From Lewinellaceae bacterium (GTDB taxonomy: Bacteria; Bacteroidota; Bacteroidia; Chitinophagales; Saprospiraceae), in NCBI GenBank assembly GCA_020636045.1, contig JACJYP010000002.1, forward strand, positions 545,501-609,500: a stretch of DNA of 64,000 bases. The letters run 5' to 3'. The position numbers and the translations under genes are program-made. Under the pieces are notes generated by a model that ran no database searches, was not told where the DNA came from, and saw only the letters and a program-made list of their open reading frames with translations. Of the stretch, positions 43,939 through 53,106 are shown in pieces; position 1 is the first letter of the stretch; each line of letters starts with the position of its first letter.

Positions 43939-44715
43939 CTATTTTTTTAATTTTTCAATTTCGGCCGCAAAGTACGCGCTTTTTTCAGGAAAAGCCAAAC
44001 CCAATCGCTCATACATATTTATCGCTTTTTCACGGTAACCCTGTTTGACAAGGAGCCTGGCCAGGGTCTCAGAGATCACATCCTTGTTTTCTGCAATGCT
44101 GCGCTCCGCCAGTTCCTGCGGCGTGAGGCCGTCGGTGTCAGCGGCATCCGCTTCGGACACAGGTGTCTGCGGTGGTTCTTCCACTTCGGGCGGGTCTGTC
44201 AGCGCAGGCGGCTGGAAACGTCCAAACCAGACGGCAAAAGGCATTTCCGGCATCCGATTCGGCTTTTCAACTGCCGGTTCATTCTTTTCCTCCTGGCTGG
44301 GTGCTTCCTCGGGTGCCTGCGGTTCTACGACCGGGGGTGGGGGAGATACGCTCGCTTCTTTTTGGGCTTTGGCGGGTGCGGTCGGCGGCACGAGCGCTTC
44401 CAGTTCCTTTTTGACCGATTGAATGGGTTTTAGTTCGAGCACCGATTCTTCGAAGGCAACAGACACTGCCTGGGGAACCAGTTGGCGGGGAGCGCTCAGA
44501 AAAAAGAGTTGTTTGCGGTCGAGGCTGTAGATGGCAGCCGTTGTCAGCATGCGCTCCGCCTCGGGGTGCTGATCCTGCCGGGCTTTCAGTGCCAGGAGGT
44601 AACGCAGGTTGTGGGCGTATGGATACGCGAGCGCTATCGTCTTCAACTCCTCATAAGAGATCGTAGACAATAACTCCGGGTTGTCCAGCAATTTGAGTAA
44701 ACGTTCCTGCGTCAA
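43939..44715 (-). CDS. Hypothetical protein with proline-rich linker and helical C-terminus
   Basis: A 258-residue protein starting at TTG 44715, because no ATG or GTG is available before the upstream in-frame stop. Residues 1-60 are helical (LLKLLDNPELLSTISYEELKTIALAYPYAHNLRYLL in parts). Residues 110-150 are rich in Pro, Glu and Ala. Residues 195-255 look like a TPR-type helical pair (ISETLARLLVKQGYREKAINMYERLGLAFPEK). It has no signal peptide. The arrangement recurs in Bacteroidota next to lptE and secG, and suggests a scaffold role in the envelope or cytoplasm, but this is inference. Confidence 0.8.
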   Translation of the reverse strand: MTQERLLKLLDNPELLSTISYEELKTIALAYPYAHNLRYLLALKARQDQHPEAERMLTTAAIYSLDRKQLFFLSAPRQLVPQAVSVAFEESVLELKPIQSVKKELEALVPPTAPAKAQKEASVSPPPPVVEPQAPEEAPSQEEKNEPAVEKPNRMPEMPFAVWFGRFQPPALTDPPEVEEPPQTPVSEADAADTDGLTPQELAERSIAENKDVISETLARLLVKQGYREKAINMYERLGLAFPEKSAYFAAEIEKLKK

Positions 44716-44769
44716 GGGATGTATTTGAAAATAGCGGCGTATCGGCCGGTAAAATAAAGCGTAAGGGGT

Positions 44770-45291
44770 TTACCAGTCATTGAAAAAATAATTGAATATG
44801 TCTTCCAGTAACTGAGGGTAAATGGTCTGTTGCAACAACTGGTCCTGAACACTCAGTAAGTCCGTCTGGCTGGAAAATTCGGCAAAGTGGCTGAAGGATT
44901 TTTCTTTCGGCCACTTGATCTCCTGATTGTCCGTAAGGTTTTCGGCGCTGACCTGCACGACCACGACCAACTGGTTGAGTTCGACCAGTTCGCCCGGCTT
45001 GGGGGCTACCGGCACCACGCGAAAGTCGACAATTTTTCCCGAAAACTGTACGTCAATGCTGTCGGACCTCAATTTCAGGCGCGTTTCGGAGCGCATTTTG
45101 TCTTTCAACAATTCCGTGAAATCGACGCCAATGGTCGGCGGCGCATTGTTGGCCGTCGTTTCGAATATCGAGATGGAAAAGGTGTTGACGCGCGGGTCGA
45201 TCGAAATGCCTTTCAAAGTGTAACACCCCGCGAAGAGGGCGCACGACAAACCGCAAAGCAACAGCAAGTGAATTTTCATCGTACTTTTCAT
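44770..45291 (-). CDS. lptE: LptE-like LPS-assembly lipoprotein
   Basis: A 173-residue lipoprotein with lipobox LFAGC (Cys about residue 23) followed by YTLKGISIDPRVNTFSISIFETTA. It has two alpha-beta repeats typical of LptE and ends at FNYFFNDW. LptE plugs and assists the LptD barrel, which places LPS in the outer leaflet. It sits within a run with secG, as is common in Bacteroidota. A -7 element precedes it. Confidence 0.88.
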   Translation of the reverse strand: MKSTMKIHLLLLCGLSCALFAGCYTLKGISIDPRVNTFSISIFETTANNAPPTIGVDFTELLKDKMRSETRLKLRSDSIDVQFSGKIVDFRVVPVAPKPGELVELNQLVVVVQVSAENLTDNQEIKWPKEKSFSHFAEFSSQTDLLSVQDQLLQQTIYPQLLEDIFNYFFNDW

Positions 45292-45329
45292 GGAAAACGC
45301 TGCACGGCCGTTTTCCGATGCTTTTTTGG

Positions 45330-45337
45330 CAAAAGTA
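45330..45337 (-). promoter_or_regulatory. Bacteroidota -7 element for lptE
   Basis: The minus strand reads TACTTTTG, an exact TAnnTTTG match 39 bases before the lptE start and just outside the trpF stop. It would give lptE, the following hypothetical gene and secG their own transcript. Confidence 0.5.
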
Positions 45338-45351
45338 AACGATAAGAACGT

Positions 45352-46014
45352 TCAAGCCTGTGCCACGGCCTCGAAAAACTTTTCCAATTTTGAGGGGTCC
45401 AGGTTCCCGTTGGTCCGCACACCGCTGCAAAGATCCAGCCCGAAAGGCCCTACGGTGCCGATGGCCTCCCGCACATTTTCGGGGCGAAGTCCGCCTGCCA
45501 GAAATACCGGCGCTTTCACAGACTCGACGATCCGCCTGCTAAGGCTCCAGTTGTGCGTGCGTCCGGTGCCGCCCAGTTCTTTTACAGACAGTGCGGGATT
45601 GCCGCTGTCGAGCAGCAATGCGTCCACTTCAGGCGCGATGCGGCAGGCTTCATCCACTGACGCCTCATCGGTGACATGGATGACCTGCACCAGTTTTATT
45701 CCGGGAAGAGCCGCGCGGATATCTGCGTATGTTCCTGTCGCCAGCGCGTCCACGATCTGAACGGTGTTGGTAGATACTCTTTGCTGGTGCGCGATGATCA
45801 GGCCGGCATCTGTTTCGCTGGTCAGCAGAAAAGTGGCTACGGCCGGCGGTACATTGCGCGCGATCGTAGCGATGAGATCGTCTGATATTACACCCGGTCC
45901 GCTCGGCATGTGGCCGACCAGCCCGAGCGCTGCCGCGCCGAATTCGACGGCCATTCGCGCTTCTTCGAGGCTGCTGATGCAGCAAATTTTTATGCGGGGC
46001 ATTTTTGTTTCCAT
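45352..46014 (-). CDS. trpF: Phosphoribosylanthranilate isomerase-like protein (TrpF)
   Basis: A 220-residue TIM barrel. The N-terminal strand RIKICCISSLEEARMAVEFGA corresponds to the TrpF KICG-I-x-x-x-EDA motif, and the first Cys is the expected catalytic base. DALLLDSG includes the expected catalytic Asp, and GGTGRTHNW, LAGGLRPENVREAI and LDLCSGVRTNG are the phosphate-binding and closing motifs. It is thus a TrpF by family, but several positions are diverged (KICC instead of KICG; LCSGV instead of VSSGV). No other trp gene is in the window. ATG 46014 is chosen; the TTG at 46071 would overlap guaA. It follows guaA by 13 bases and is likely co-transcribed. Confidence 0.82.
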   Translation of the reverse strand: METKMPRIKICCISSLEEARMAVEFGAAALGLVGHMPSGPGVISDDLIATIARNVPPAVATFLLTSETDAGLIIAHQQRVSTNTVQIVDALATGTYADIRAALPGIKLVQVIHVTDEASVDEACRIAPEVDALLLDSGNPALSVKELGGTGRTHNWSLSRRIVESVKAPVFLAGGLRPENVREAIGTVGPFGLDLCSGVRTNGNLDPSKLEKFFEAVAQA

Positions 46015-46027
46015 ATCGTCCGAACCT

Positions 46028-47566
46028 TTATTCCCACTCGATCGTCGCAGGAGGCTTGGTGGAAATATCAAAAACGACGCGATTGACGCCTTTTACGTTG
46101 TTGATGATCTCGCTGCTCACTTCCGCCAGAAAATCATAGGGCAACCGGCTCCATTCCGCCGTCATGCCGTCTGTGGAATTGACAGCGCGCAGGGCTATCG
46201 TTTGTTCGTAGGTGCGCTCGTCGCCCATGACGCCTACCGACTGGATCGGGAGAAGGATCGTGCCGGCCTGCCACACGTCGTCGTACAGGCCGTGTTCGCG
46301 TAACTTGCCGATATAGATCGCATCCGCTTCCTGCAGGATACGCACTTTTTCCGGCGTGATGTCGCCGAGGATGCGGATGCCGAGCCCCGGACCGGGAAAG
46401 GGGTGGCGGTTGAGGATGTTGCCGGGAATGCCCAGTTCCTTGCCCACGCGGCGCACTTCGTCTTTGAAAAGCATGCGCAGCGGCTCCACGATCTTCAGTT
46501 TCAGTTTTTCGGGCAGGCCTCCCACGTTGTGATGGCTTTTGATGGTGACCGAGGGGCCGTGTACGCTGACCGACTCGATGACGTCGGGATAAATGGTGCC
46601 CTGGCCGAGCCATTGAAAATCAGGGTGCGCTTCCGATTCTTCTTCAAATATTTCAATAAACATGCGGCCGATCACCTTGCGCTTTTCTTCCGGGTTGGAA
46701 ATACCTTTCAACGCCCCGTAAAAGCGCGCTTTGGCATCTACGCCTTCGATGTTCAGGCCCATGTGCTGGTACGAATCGAGTACATCGGCAAATTCATTTT
46801 TTCGCAGCAGGCCGTTGTCCACGAAAAAGCAGAACAACTGATCGCCGATGGCCCGGTGGAGCAGGGTAGCGGCTACCGTAGAATCCACGCCCCCCGACAA
46901 AGCCATGATCACTTTTTCCCGGCCAACCTGAACGCGCAGATTTTCCACCGTTTCTTCTACAAAATGCGCAGGTGTCCAGTCGCCCTCGCAATGGCAGATG
47001 TCGAGCACGAAATTTTTCAGGATCTCGAAGCCTTCCAGGCTGTGGTACACCTCCGGGTGGAACTGGATGCCGTACACGGGATATTCGAAGCGCCCTTCAA
47101 CCGAGCGGAACGCCGCATAGGGAATGGTATCCGAATTGCCCAGTACTTCGAAGCCTTCGGGCAGGCGCAGGATGGTGTCGCTGTGGCTCATCCACACCTG
47201 TGAGCGTTTGGAAATACCGGCAAAGAAGGGGTCGTTCGGTGCGTGGTGCTGAAGCATCACCTTGCCGTATTCGCGTTTTTCAGATTGCACGACCTCGCCG
47301 CCAAAATAATCTGCCGTGAGTTGTGCGCCGTAGCATATCCCCAGCACCGGTTTTTTGCCTGCGATGCGGTCCATGTCGAGCCGCAGGGCGTTGGACCAGC
47401 GCACAGAAAAAGGGCTGCCCGAAAGAATGATGCCGCAGATATCGGGTGTGATCTCAGGCAATTTGTTGTAGGGTACGATCTCGCAATACACGTTCATTTC
47501 GCGCACACGGCGGGCGATGAGTTGGGTGTATTGGGAGCCAAAATCGAGGATGAGGATCTTTTGCAT
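46028..47566 (-). CDS. guaA: GMP synthase (glutamine-hydrolysing)
   Basis: A 512-residue enzyme of normal length. The N-terminal class I glutamine amidotransferase has its Cys in [13 protein letters not shown] and its His/Glu in [11 protein letters not shown]. The ATP pyrophosphatase domain has the P-loop [15 protein letters not shown] (about 222-236). The C-terminal dimerisation domain ends with [14 protein letters not shown]. It converts XMP to GMP. It leads a minus-strand run that continues with trpF. Confidence 0.99.
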   Translation of the reverse strand: MQKILILDFGSQYTQLIARRVREMNVYCEIVPYNKLPEITPDICGIILSGSPFSVRWSNALRLDMDRIAGKKPVLGICYGAQLTADYFGGEVVQSEKREYGKVMLQHHAPNDPFFAGISKRSQVWMSHSDTILRLPEGFEVLGNSDTIPYAAFRSVEGRFEYPVYGIQFHPEVYHSLEGFEILKNFVLDICHCEGDWTPAHFVEETVENLRVQVGREKVIMALSGGVDSTVAATLLHRAIGDQLFCFFVDNGLLRKNEFADVLDSYQHMGLNIEGVDAKARFYGALKGISNPEEKRKVIGRMFIEIFEEESEAHPDFQWLGQGTIYPDVIESVSVHGPSVTIKSHHNVGGLPEKLKLKIVEPLRMLFKDEVRRVGKELGIPGNILNRHPFPGPGLGIRILGDITPEKVRILQEADAIYIGKLREHGLYDDVWQAGTILLPIQSVGVMGDERTYEQTIALRAVNSTDGMTAEWSRLPYDFLAEVSSEIINNVKGVNRVVFDISTKPPATIEWE

Positions 47567-47603
47567 ACAAGAGATACGGACTTGGGTCCGCCGGAAGAAG
47601 GCG

Positions 47604-47611
47604 CAAAGGTA
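47604..47611 (-). promoter_or_regulatory. Bacteroidota -7 element for guaA
   Basis: The minus strand reads TACCTTTG, an exact TAnnTTTG match 38 bases upstream of the guaA ATG. The predicted leader is about 30 bases. Confidence 0.55.
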
Positions 47612-47737
47612 GTCCGCCCGGGCATGATTTTAAAGCAGGAGGCAAAGGAAACGTCGACCACGATATGAAAACAGAAGGCAATGCGGCGCATCCGGCCGCA
47701 TTGCCTTTGATAAAATGGAATCCTTGTGCACGGTGTT

Positions 47738-48694
47738 TTACAGTGCCACCGCTTCCCGTTCGCCCGCTGCGAACATTTCTTCGAACTTGTCCTTGTTTTT
47801 TGTCAGCCACTGTTCAAGGGTTTGCATGGACGGATTCAGACCGTAACTTTCGATCAGGTCCATCTGGCGATTGGGGATATAGAGCCGCTGCACTTCGAAC
47901 ATATTGGCCAGTTCTTCGGCGCCGGGAAAGTCAAGACCGGCATAATCTTCGTGCGGAATGTACTGATAGCGGATATCCCTTCCGAATACCCGGCTCATGA
48001 TCGCGGCATATTCCGCGCAGGGGCGATCTTCGCCGACCGCTCCGACCACGCGGCCAATATATTCTGCCGGGTGTCCGAAGATGGTGGATACGATTCCTCC
48101 GATGTCTTCAGCACTGGCCATGGAGAGTCTGGTATCGCCCTGCGGGAATCCGAATGTGTAATAGTCGCCCCTGCCTTTTTGAAGTGGGATGAAGCCCAGG
48201 AAATTTTCGTAGTAAAACGCCACACGCAAAAATGTAGCGGGCAGTTGCAGGCTTTTAGCATAGCCTTCCAGTTCGGCTTTCAGGTCAAAGTGCGGTACGC
48301 GCAAGGCGCCACCTGTCATACCCTGGTAGTCGGCCAGCGTGCTCAATACGACGTGTTTCACTCCCGAGGAGTGTACCGCTTCGATCAGATTTTTGCCGTG
48401 TTTGAATTCCTGTTCGAAATGTTCCCAAAAGTTGGTCACGCCGAACACGCCGTAGCAACCTTCCAGGGCCTTTGCCAGACTTGCAGGGTTTCCCATATCT
48501 CCCTCGACTACTTCTGCACCGGCCTGTTTGAGGGCTTGTGCGCGTTCGGAATCCGGATTTCTGGTGAGGATTCGTACGGAAAAAATTTGCTGGTTCAGCA
48601 GGGCATATGCGACGCTGCCACCCTGGGCGCCCGTAGCGCCGGTGACCAAAATGATCTGTTTCTGTTTCATTGTTCCAATTTTTGTGTTGTTCAT
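47738..48694 (-). CDS. NmrA/HSCARG-type NAD(P)-binding protein
   Basis: A 318-residue Rossmann-fold protein of the atypical short-chain dehydrogenase group. The nucleotide motif is LVTGATGAQGGSVAYALL (about residues 16-33), and VRILTRNPDS holds the Arg that contacts the NADP phosphate. The YxxxK catalytic pair is not obvious, as in NmrA/HSCARG redox sensors. Typical features such as GVFGVTNFWEH and FLRVAFYYENFLG are present. An internal ATG at 48670 (MKQKQIILVTG) is an equally likely start. It may be regulated by the adjacent AraC gene. Confidence 0.9.
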   Translation of the reverse strand: MNNTKIGTMKQKQIILVTGATGAQGGSVAYALLNQQIFSVRILTRNPDSERAQALKQAGAEVVEGDMGNPASLAKALEGCYGVFGVTNFWEHFEQEFKHGKNLIEAVHSSGVKHVVLSTLADYQGMTGGALRVPHFDLKAELEGYAKSLQLPATFLRVAFYYENFLGFIPLQKGRGDYYTFGFPQGDTRLSMASAEDIGGIVSTIFGHPAEYIGRVVGAVGEDRPCAEYAAIMSRVFGRDIRYQYIPHEDYAGLDFPGAEELANMFEVQRLYIPNRQMDLIESYGLNPSMQTLEQWLTKNKDKFEEMFAAGEREAVAL

Positions 48695-48784
48695 GCGATA
48701 AAGGGCTGGGCCGTTTACAACCGGTACACAGCGATACGAGGAAAAAACAAAAGCAACAACCCGGAAAATCTCGCTTACAGCAGG

Positions 48785-49627
48785 CTATTGAGGCGAGAGG
48801 AAGACGGAGTAAAAAGTCTGGGAAGTAAATTCCGACATAAAAGTCGAGGGCTTGCTTCCCGTGAATTCCCTGAAATCGCGGATGAAATGCGACTGATCGG
48901 CATAGCCGAAATGATACGTGATGTCGATCCAGTTGGCCTTCGGGTGCCGCTGCACGTATTCGAAGGCTTGCCAGAAGCGGATGATGCGGCCGTAGGTTTT
49001 GGCGCTCAGGCCGATCTTGTCCTGAAAAACCCGCTGCAACTGGCGTTTGCTCAGAAAAACCTGCTCCTCCAGATCGCGCATGCGGGGCGTAAAACTGGCC
49101 TGCCTGATCTGTGCCATGACTTTGTTCAGGTATTGGTGGTTGGTGCTTTGCTGCTCGCGACCTGCCAGAAAGTTGCGGAGAAACCCGACGGCAGCGGCAC
49201 TGCGCTGCGCATCATTTTTCGCAACTTTCAGTTGACGGATGTATGCACCCACCTGTGGACCTATAAATGAATTTGCTTCGGCATAATGGCGTGCGATCGG
49301 ATTGATGGAGCAGTTGAACAGCTGGGTAAACACTTCCGGTCGAATAGAAATGCCAAACATGGATGCTCCGGCCGGAAAAGTATAATACAGCGGCTCTTTT
49401 TTGATCCCGATCACGTAGGCTTCCGGCAAAAAGACCTGTCCGGCGGGCATGTTGGCCGTCAGACGTTGCGGGGTGGTGTGTACGATAAATTCGACATTGC
49501 CGTTGGGCAAACAACACTGCACGGGTGATATTTCATGCGCCTCTCCTTCCGAAGTACTATACCAAAAGGCATCGATAACCGGGGCAAGATCTGTGGGTAC
49601 GACGATCCTGTTCGCATCTATTTTCAT
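48785..49627 (-). CDS. AraC-family transcriptional regulator
   Basis: A 280-residue regulator. Residues 1-150 form an N-terminal beta-rich ligand or dimer domain of the DUF6597 type (PAGQVFLPEAYVIGI, GISIRPEVFTQLF). Residues 165-270 hold the double helix-turn-helix: FTPRMRDLEEQVFLSKRQLQRVFQDKIGLSAKTYGRIIRFWQAF in parts, then ANWIDITYHFGYADQSHFIRDFREFTGSKPS split. The second helix-turn-helix matches the AraC signature well. It sits upstream of the NmrA-type gene on the same strand, with 90 bases between. Confidence 0.94.
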   Translation of the reverse strand: MKIDANRIVVPTDLAPVIDAFWYSTSEGEAHEISPVQCCLPNGNVEFIVHTTPQRLTANMPAGQVFLPEAYVIGIKKEPLYYTFPAGASMFGISIRPEVFTQLFNCSINPIARHYAEANSFIGPQVGAYIRQLKVAKNDAQRSAAAVGFLRNFLAGREQQSTNHQYLNKVMAQIRQASFTPRMRDLEEQVFLSKRQLQRVFQDKIGLSAKTYGRIIRFWQAFEYVQRHPKANWIDITYHFGYADQSHFIRDFREFTGSKPSTFMSEFTSQTFYSVFLSPQ

Positions 49628-49646
49628 GGCTTTTTAAAATTTTATG

Positions 49647-49654
49647 CAAATGTA
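49647..49654 (-). promoter_or_regulatory. Bacteroidota -7 element for the AraC gene
   Basis: The minus strand reads TACATTTG, an exact TAnnTTTG match 20 bases before the AraC ATG. It predicts a very short leader of about 13 bases. Confidence 0.5.
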
Positions 49655-49706
49655 TCGGCGCACAGGGCTGTGAGGCTTGTAAAAAAACGACGTTTTTCAC
49701 CTTCAA

Positions 49707-50159
49707 CTATACCAGGGTCTTCCGGAAACAAACAATGCGGTTGGCTTCTTCAAAACCGCTGCGCTTGTGAAAGAATTGGCTGCCCCTGTTTTGTATTTCC
49801 GTATCGGAGCCCATTTCCCGGCATCCTTTCTGCCGGCACCAGTCTTCCACTGCTGTAAGCAGCATTTTCCCGATTCCGCGTCTGCGGCGAGTTTCCACGA
49901 CGTAAATACCTTCCAGGTAACCGGCCGGTTGGGTAGCAATGCCTTCTACCGGATCGGTGCGCAACGACACGGTGGCAAATCCCGCATATTGCCCGGGAGC
50001 CGTTTCGCATAAAAAAGCGGCGCCTGAGCCCGATGCAAGGGTTTTTATCCAAAAATTCCGTTCTTCCGCCGCTTCGGCATCAGGCCAGAGTTCGAGGCTG
50101 AGTTCAACCAGGGGCTGAATGTTTTCCGGGGTCACTGACAGGATGCGGGCTTCTAACAT
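49707..50159 (-). CDS. AAC(6')-like aminoglycoside N-acetyltransferase (GNAT)
   Basis: A 150-residue GNAT from ATG 50159; the longer in-frame ORF to 50498 crosses the divergent GT2 gene and is not credible. It shows the whole AAC(6') pattern: LELWPDAEAAEERNFW near the N-terminus, FATVSLRTDPVEG, the strand GYLEGIYVVETRRRRGIGKMLL with the acetyl-CoA loop RRRGIG, then KGCREMGSDTEIQNRGSQFFHKRSGFEE and the C-terminal FRKTLV. AAC(6') enzymes acetylate the 6'-amino group of aminoglycosides. In an environmental chromosome the true substrate could be something else. No mobile element adjoins it. Confidence 0.85.
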   Translation of the reverse strand: MLEARILSVTPENIQPLVELSLELWPDAEAAEERNFWIKTLASGSGAAFLCETAPGQYAGFATVSLRTDPVEGIATQPAGYLEGIYVVETRRRRGIGKMLLTAVEDWCRQKGCREMGSDTEIQNRGSQFFHKRSGFEEANRIVCFRKTLV

Positions 50160-50250
50160 GGCGCAAGTCGGATATATGTCTATAAAATTCGGGAGATCAA
50201 TGCGGGTTCCTATAAAGTTAAACATTCGCCATCGTGTTGTCTCAAAAAGG

Positions 50251-50258
50251 TAGATTTG
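50251..50258 (+). promoter_or_regulatory. Bacteroidota -7 element for the GT2 gene
   Basis: TAGATTTG is an exact TAnnTTTG match ending 13 bases before the ATG at 50272. It predicts a leader of under 10 bases. A TTG lies at 50237-50239, but the 11-base spacing is shorter than usual. Confidence 0.45.
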
Positions 50259-50271
50259 CAAGCACCTGTCT

Positions 50272-51525
50272 ATGCCGAGCACATATCTCGAACGAAATAC
50301 ATTGTATCCTTCGCTCATCGGTCGCGATCCGGAAGCAGGACTTGCGTTGGCGGTGACCATCCCCTGTTTCGACGAGCCTGACCTTCTGAATACATTGCGC
50401 TCAATAAAAAGTTGCACGACGCCTCCCATGCAGACGGAGGTGATCGTGGTTATCAACAACGCCGCAGACGCGCCGCAGGAAATCGTTGGCCAAAACAAGC
50501 ATACCTATCAGGAAGCCCTTGCCTGGGCAGAAGGCCACAACCGCCAGGATATACAATTCGAGATACTATATCTCTCCGAACTGCCGCCCCGGCACGCCGG
50601 TGTCGGGCTGGCTCGAAAAATAGCGATGGACGAAGCAGCTCGGCGACTGGTCGCCGTTGGAAACCCCGCTGGCATCATCACTTGTCTTGATGCCGACAGC
50701 CGGGTGCAGGCAAATTACCTGCAAGCCGTCTGCCGGTATTTTGACGAACACCCCGGCTGCCCGGCTGCAAATATCCACTACGAACATCCGCTGGAAGGCC
50801 GTGATTTCGCTCAGGAGGTTTACGAGGCCATCGTACTTTATGAATTGCACCTTCGCTATTACGTCCATGCATTGCGCCGCGCCGGCCTGCGCGCTGCCAC
50901 ACAGACTGTCGGGTCGGCGATGGCCGTCCGCGCAGATGCCTATATGGCGCAGGGAGGTATGAATCGCCGTCAGGCAGGCGAAGATTTCTACTTTTTGCAC
51001 AAGTTCACGCCTCTGAGCGGGTTCGGTACCATTACAATGACTACGGTAACTCCTTCGCCGCGGCCGTCGCACCGCGTGCCCTTCGGCACCGGGAAAGTTA
51101 TTGGACAAATGATCGAAGGCCGGCCTTTTCTGAGTTATGCGCCGGAGATTTTTGATGATCTGCACGTATTCCTCGGGCAACCGGAGCGCTGGTACGGGCC
51201 GGCCGATTTTTCCGAAGCCGATCTGGATACGGCCGTTCGCACTTTACCTGAATCCGTCCGGTCATTTTTGCAACAGCAGGGTTTTTCAGCAAAATTGCGC
51301 GAACTGCGCCGGCATTCCGGAAGTGCAGAGACATTTGTAAAGCGTTTTTTTCGCTGGTTCGACCCCTTTCTCGCTATGAAATACGTTCATCATGCCCGCG
51401 ACCGCTATTATCCCGGCGTCCCGGTAGAAACTGCTGCGCGCGCGTTTCTACAATGGCCGACAGAAAATGGAACAGCAAGGGAAATGCTGACAGCATTCAG
51501 GGATATGGATCGACGTGAGGTGTAG
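50272..51525 (+). CDS. Family 2 glycosyltransferase-like protein
   Basis: A 417-residue protein. The GT-A fold start is AVTIPCFDEPDLLNTLRSI (about residues 26-44), the first metal/nucleotide acidic motif is ITCLDADSRV (about 139-148), and the acceptor region includes GEDFYFLHKF, the ED motif of GT2 enzymes (about 239-240). There is no membrane helix, so it would be cytoplasmic or peripheral. The sugar and acceptor are unknown. It is alone, divergent from the AAC(6')-like gene. Confidence 0.88.
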   Translation: MPSTYLERNTLYPSLIGRDPEAGLALAVTIPCFDEPDLLNTLRSIKSCTTPPMQTEVIVVINNAADAPQEIVGQNKHTYQEALAWAEGHNRQDIQFEILYLSELPPRHAGVGLARKIAMDEAARRLVAVGNPAGIITCLDADSRVQANYLQAVCRYFDEHPGCPAANIHYEHPLEGRDFAQEVYEAIVLYELHLRYYVHALRRAGLRAATQTVGSAMAVRADAYMAQGGMNRRQAGEDFYFLHKFTPLSGFGTITMTTVTPSPRPSHRVPFGTGKVIGQMIEGRPFLSYAPEIFDDLHVFLGQPERWYGPADFSEADLDTAVRTLPESVRSFLQQQGFSAKLRELRRHSGSAETFVKRFFRWFDPFLAMKYVHHARDRYYPGVPVETAARAFLQWPTENGTAREMLTAFRDMDRREV

Positions 51526-51565
51526 GTTGATGAATTCCCTGTAAAAGCAACTGATACAGGATAAC

Positions 51566-52150
51566 TTAATGCAGGGCTGCCCGGATCGGCAGTCGCTCGA
51601 GTATCTCGCCTTCGCGCTCGTTGAACCACTGCAGGCGTTCGTACACATCCTCCTCGGAGAAATAATGCAGCGCCATATTGACGTATAAATTGCCGTGTTT
51701 GGCCTCCGAGGTCCACAGCATTTTGTAGAAGCGCTTCATATCGGAATCCTCCAGGGCCTCTTCGACAAGGTGGAAACGTTCCGCGCCGCGCGACTCCACT
51801 ACCGAGCCGATACACAAGCGGTCGAGGAAGTGCTCTTCCCGGCCGTTGCGCCGGAGATCCATCAGCCGTTCGATGTACAGGTCTTTGGGTATGACATGCG
51901 CCAGCGTAATGCCCCTTTCGGCCATGCGTTCATATACCAGTTTGAAATGCTCCATTTCTTCCAGGGCCGTTTCGATGAGTTCAGGGATGATCTCGGTGCG
52001 ATCCGGATATTTGGCGACCATGCTCATGGCAAAACCGCTGGCTTTGCGCTCACAATCGGCGTGATCCTGTAAGAAAGAACTGAAATCGGCCATGACCGCC
52101 TCGATCCAGGTGGGTGGCGAAGGGACGGATAATTCGAGATTGCGTTTCAT
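51566..52150 (-). CDS. miaE: tRNA-(2-methylthio-N6-dimethylallyl)adenosine hydroxylase MiaE
   Basis: A 194-residue di-iron protein. The iron-ligand set is seen in DHADCERKASG, ALEEMEHFKLVYERM, SVVESRGAERFHLV and TSEAKHGNLYVNMA, which supplies the paired E and ExxH motifs of the MiaE family. It hydroxylates the modified adenosine at position 37 of some tRNAs. It needs the MiaA/MiaB products, which are not in the window. It lies just downstream of the nos cluster's last gene, with no close neighbour on its strand. Confidence 0.94.
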   Translation of the reverse strand: MKRNLELSVPSPPTWIEAVMADFSSFLQDHADCERKASGFAMSMVAKYPDRTEIIPELIETALEEMEHFKLVYERMAERGITLAHVIPKDLYIERLMDLRRNGREEHFLDRLCIGSVVESRGAERFHLVEEALEDSDMKRFYKMLWTSEAKHGNLYVNMALHYFSEEDVYERLQWFNEREGEILERLPIRAALH

Positions 52151-52256
52151 TTTCCCGTCTGTTGTGGTCAGAAAAGTCTCAATATCGGGTTTTCGGATGA
52201 GAGGGGAAAATCCGGACCTGATACCGGCAGGTCGCGAGTCTCTGCGACAAACGGCT

Positions 52257-53099
52257 TCAGATATCTTTCTTTCGGAAGATCAGAACCGCCAGCCATAGGG
52301 GTATAAAGATCCATAGCAGCATAGCCAAAAAAGACAAACTGACACCGAGAGCCGAGCCAAAAAAATGCTGGAATAAAGCGCCGGTATATCCCATTAATGC
52401 GGCAGTGTCAAGCTGCAGGAGCATGGCGATACGTGTCAGATCAACCGGATTCAGAAATGCGAGGAACATCACTGCTTTTTCCAATGGGTAGTCGCTGAAA
52501 GCAAACATTCCCATTAATATAATCCCATCGTAAAGAATGGTACTGAAAAACCACAGCAGCAGTGCCGTACCGATCCCTTTTGATTTGTCGCGCGATAACA
52601 CTGTGGCCAAAAAGGCCAGAGAAACAAAAGCAAGTGTCAGTAAAATGCCGCTAATCAACAATGTTGCGCCGTGTATCGAACTGTCGTACAGCAAAATGGG
52701 AAGGCCCACCCCCGTGCAGAATGCGGCACACAATGATATCGCTACGCCAAAGTACTCACCCAGAATAATATCAATTCGACGCAGCGGTTGGGCCAGCATC
52801 AATTCGATGAATTCATACGAATTATACAGATGAATGGTGGCAAAAACGATGCTCACCAATGGCAATACGATCAATACAATATTGAGCAGGCTCATCATCC
52901 CTTTTACCGGATCACTCTCCAGGTTGAAAAAACTCATGGATATGACCAGCAGGAACAGCAGATAAGCCAAGATAAAGCGATTACGAAGAATATCAGAAAC
53001 TACATACCGGGCAATTTTCAGCATTTGGAATATACCGGGACGGTGTTCGGTACGTACAGCGGCAGACATAGATAGTTCAAAGGATGTGGAGGTTTTCAT
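52257..53099 (-). CDS. nosY: NosY-like ABC transporter permease
   Basis: A 280-residue membrane protein with six predicted helices after a cytoplasmic N-terminus, in the ABC-2 pattern. Features are MLKIARYVVSDILRNRF, YEFIELMLAQPLRRIDIILGEYFGV (the NosY loop facing the ATPase) and the C-terminal LSFLAMLLWIFIPLWLAVLIF. With NosF it forms the transporter that works with NosD for copper-sulfur cofactor assembly of N2O reductase. It is the last gene of the cluster and is separated from ric by 7 bases. Confidence 0.9.
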   Translation of the reverse strand: MKTSTSFELSMSAAVRTEHRPGIFQMLKIARYVVSDILRNRFILAYLLFLLVISMSFFNLESDPVKGMMSLLNIVLIVLPLVSIVFATIHLYNSYEFIELMLAQPLRRIDIILGEYFGVAISLCAAFCTGVGLPILLYDSSIHGATLLISGILLTLAFVSLAFLATVLSRDKSKGIGTALLLWFFSTILYDGIILMGMFAFSDYPLEKAVMFLAFLNPVDLTRIAMLLQLDTAALMGYTGALFQHFFGSALGVSLSFLAMLLWIFIPLWLAVLIFRKKDI

Positions 53100-53106
53100 G
53101 CTCAGA

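Noticed and set aside
50160..50498. N-terminal extension of the AAC(6')-like protein
   Set aside because: It runs across the divergent GT2 gene and its promoter. The family starts at the ATG 50159.
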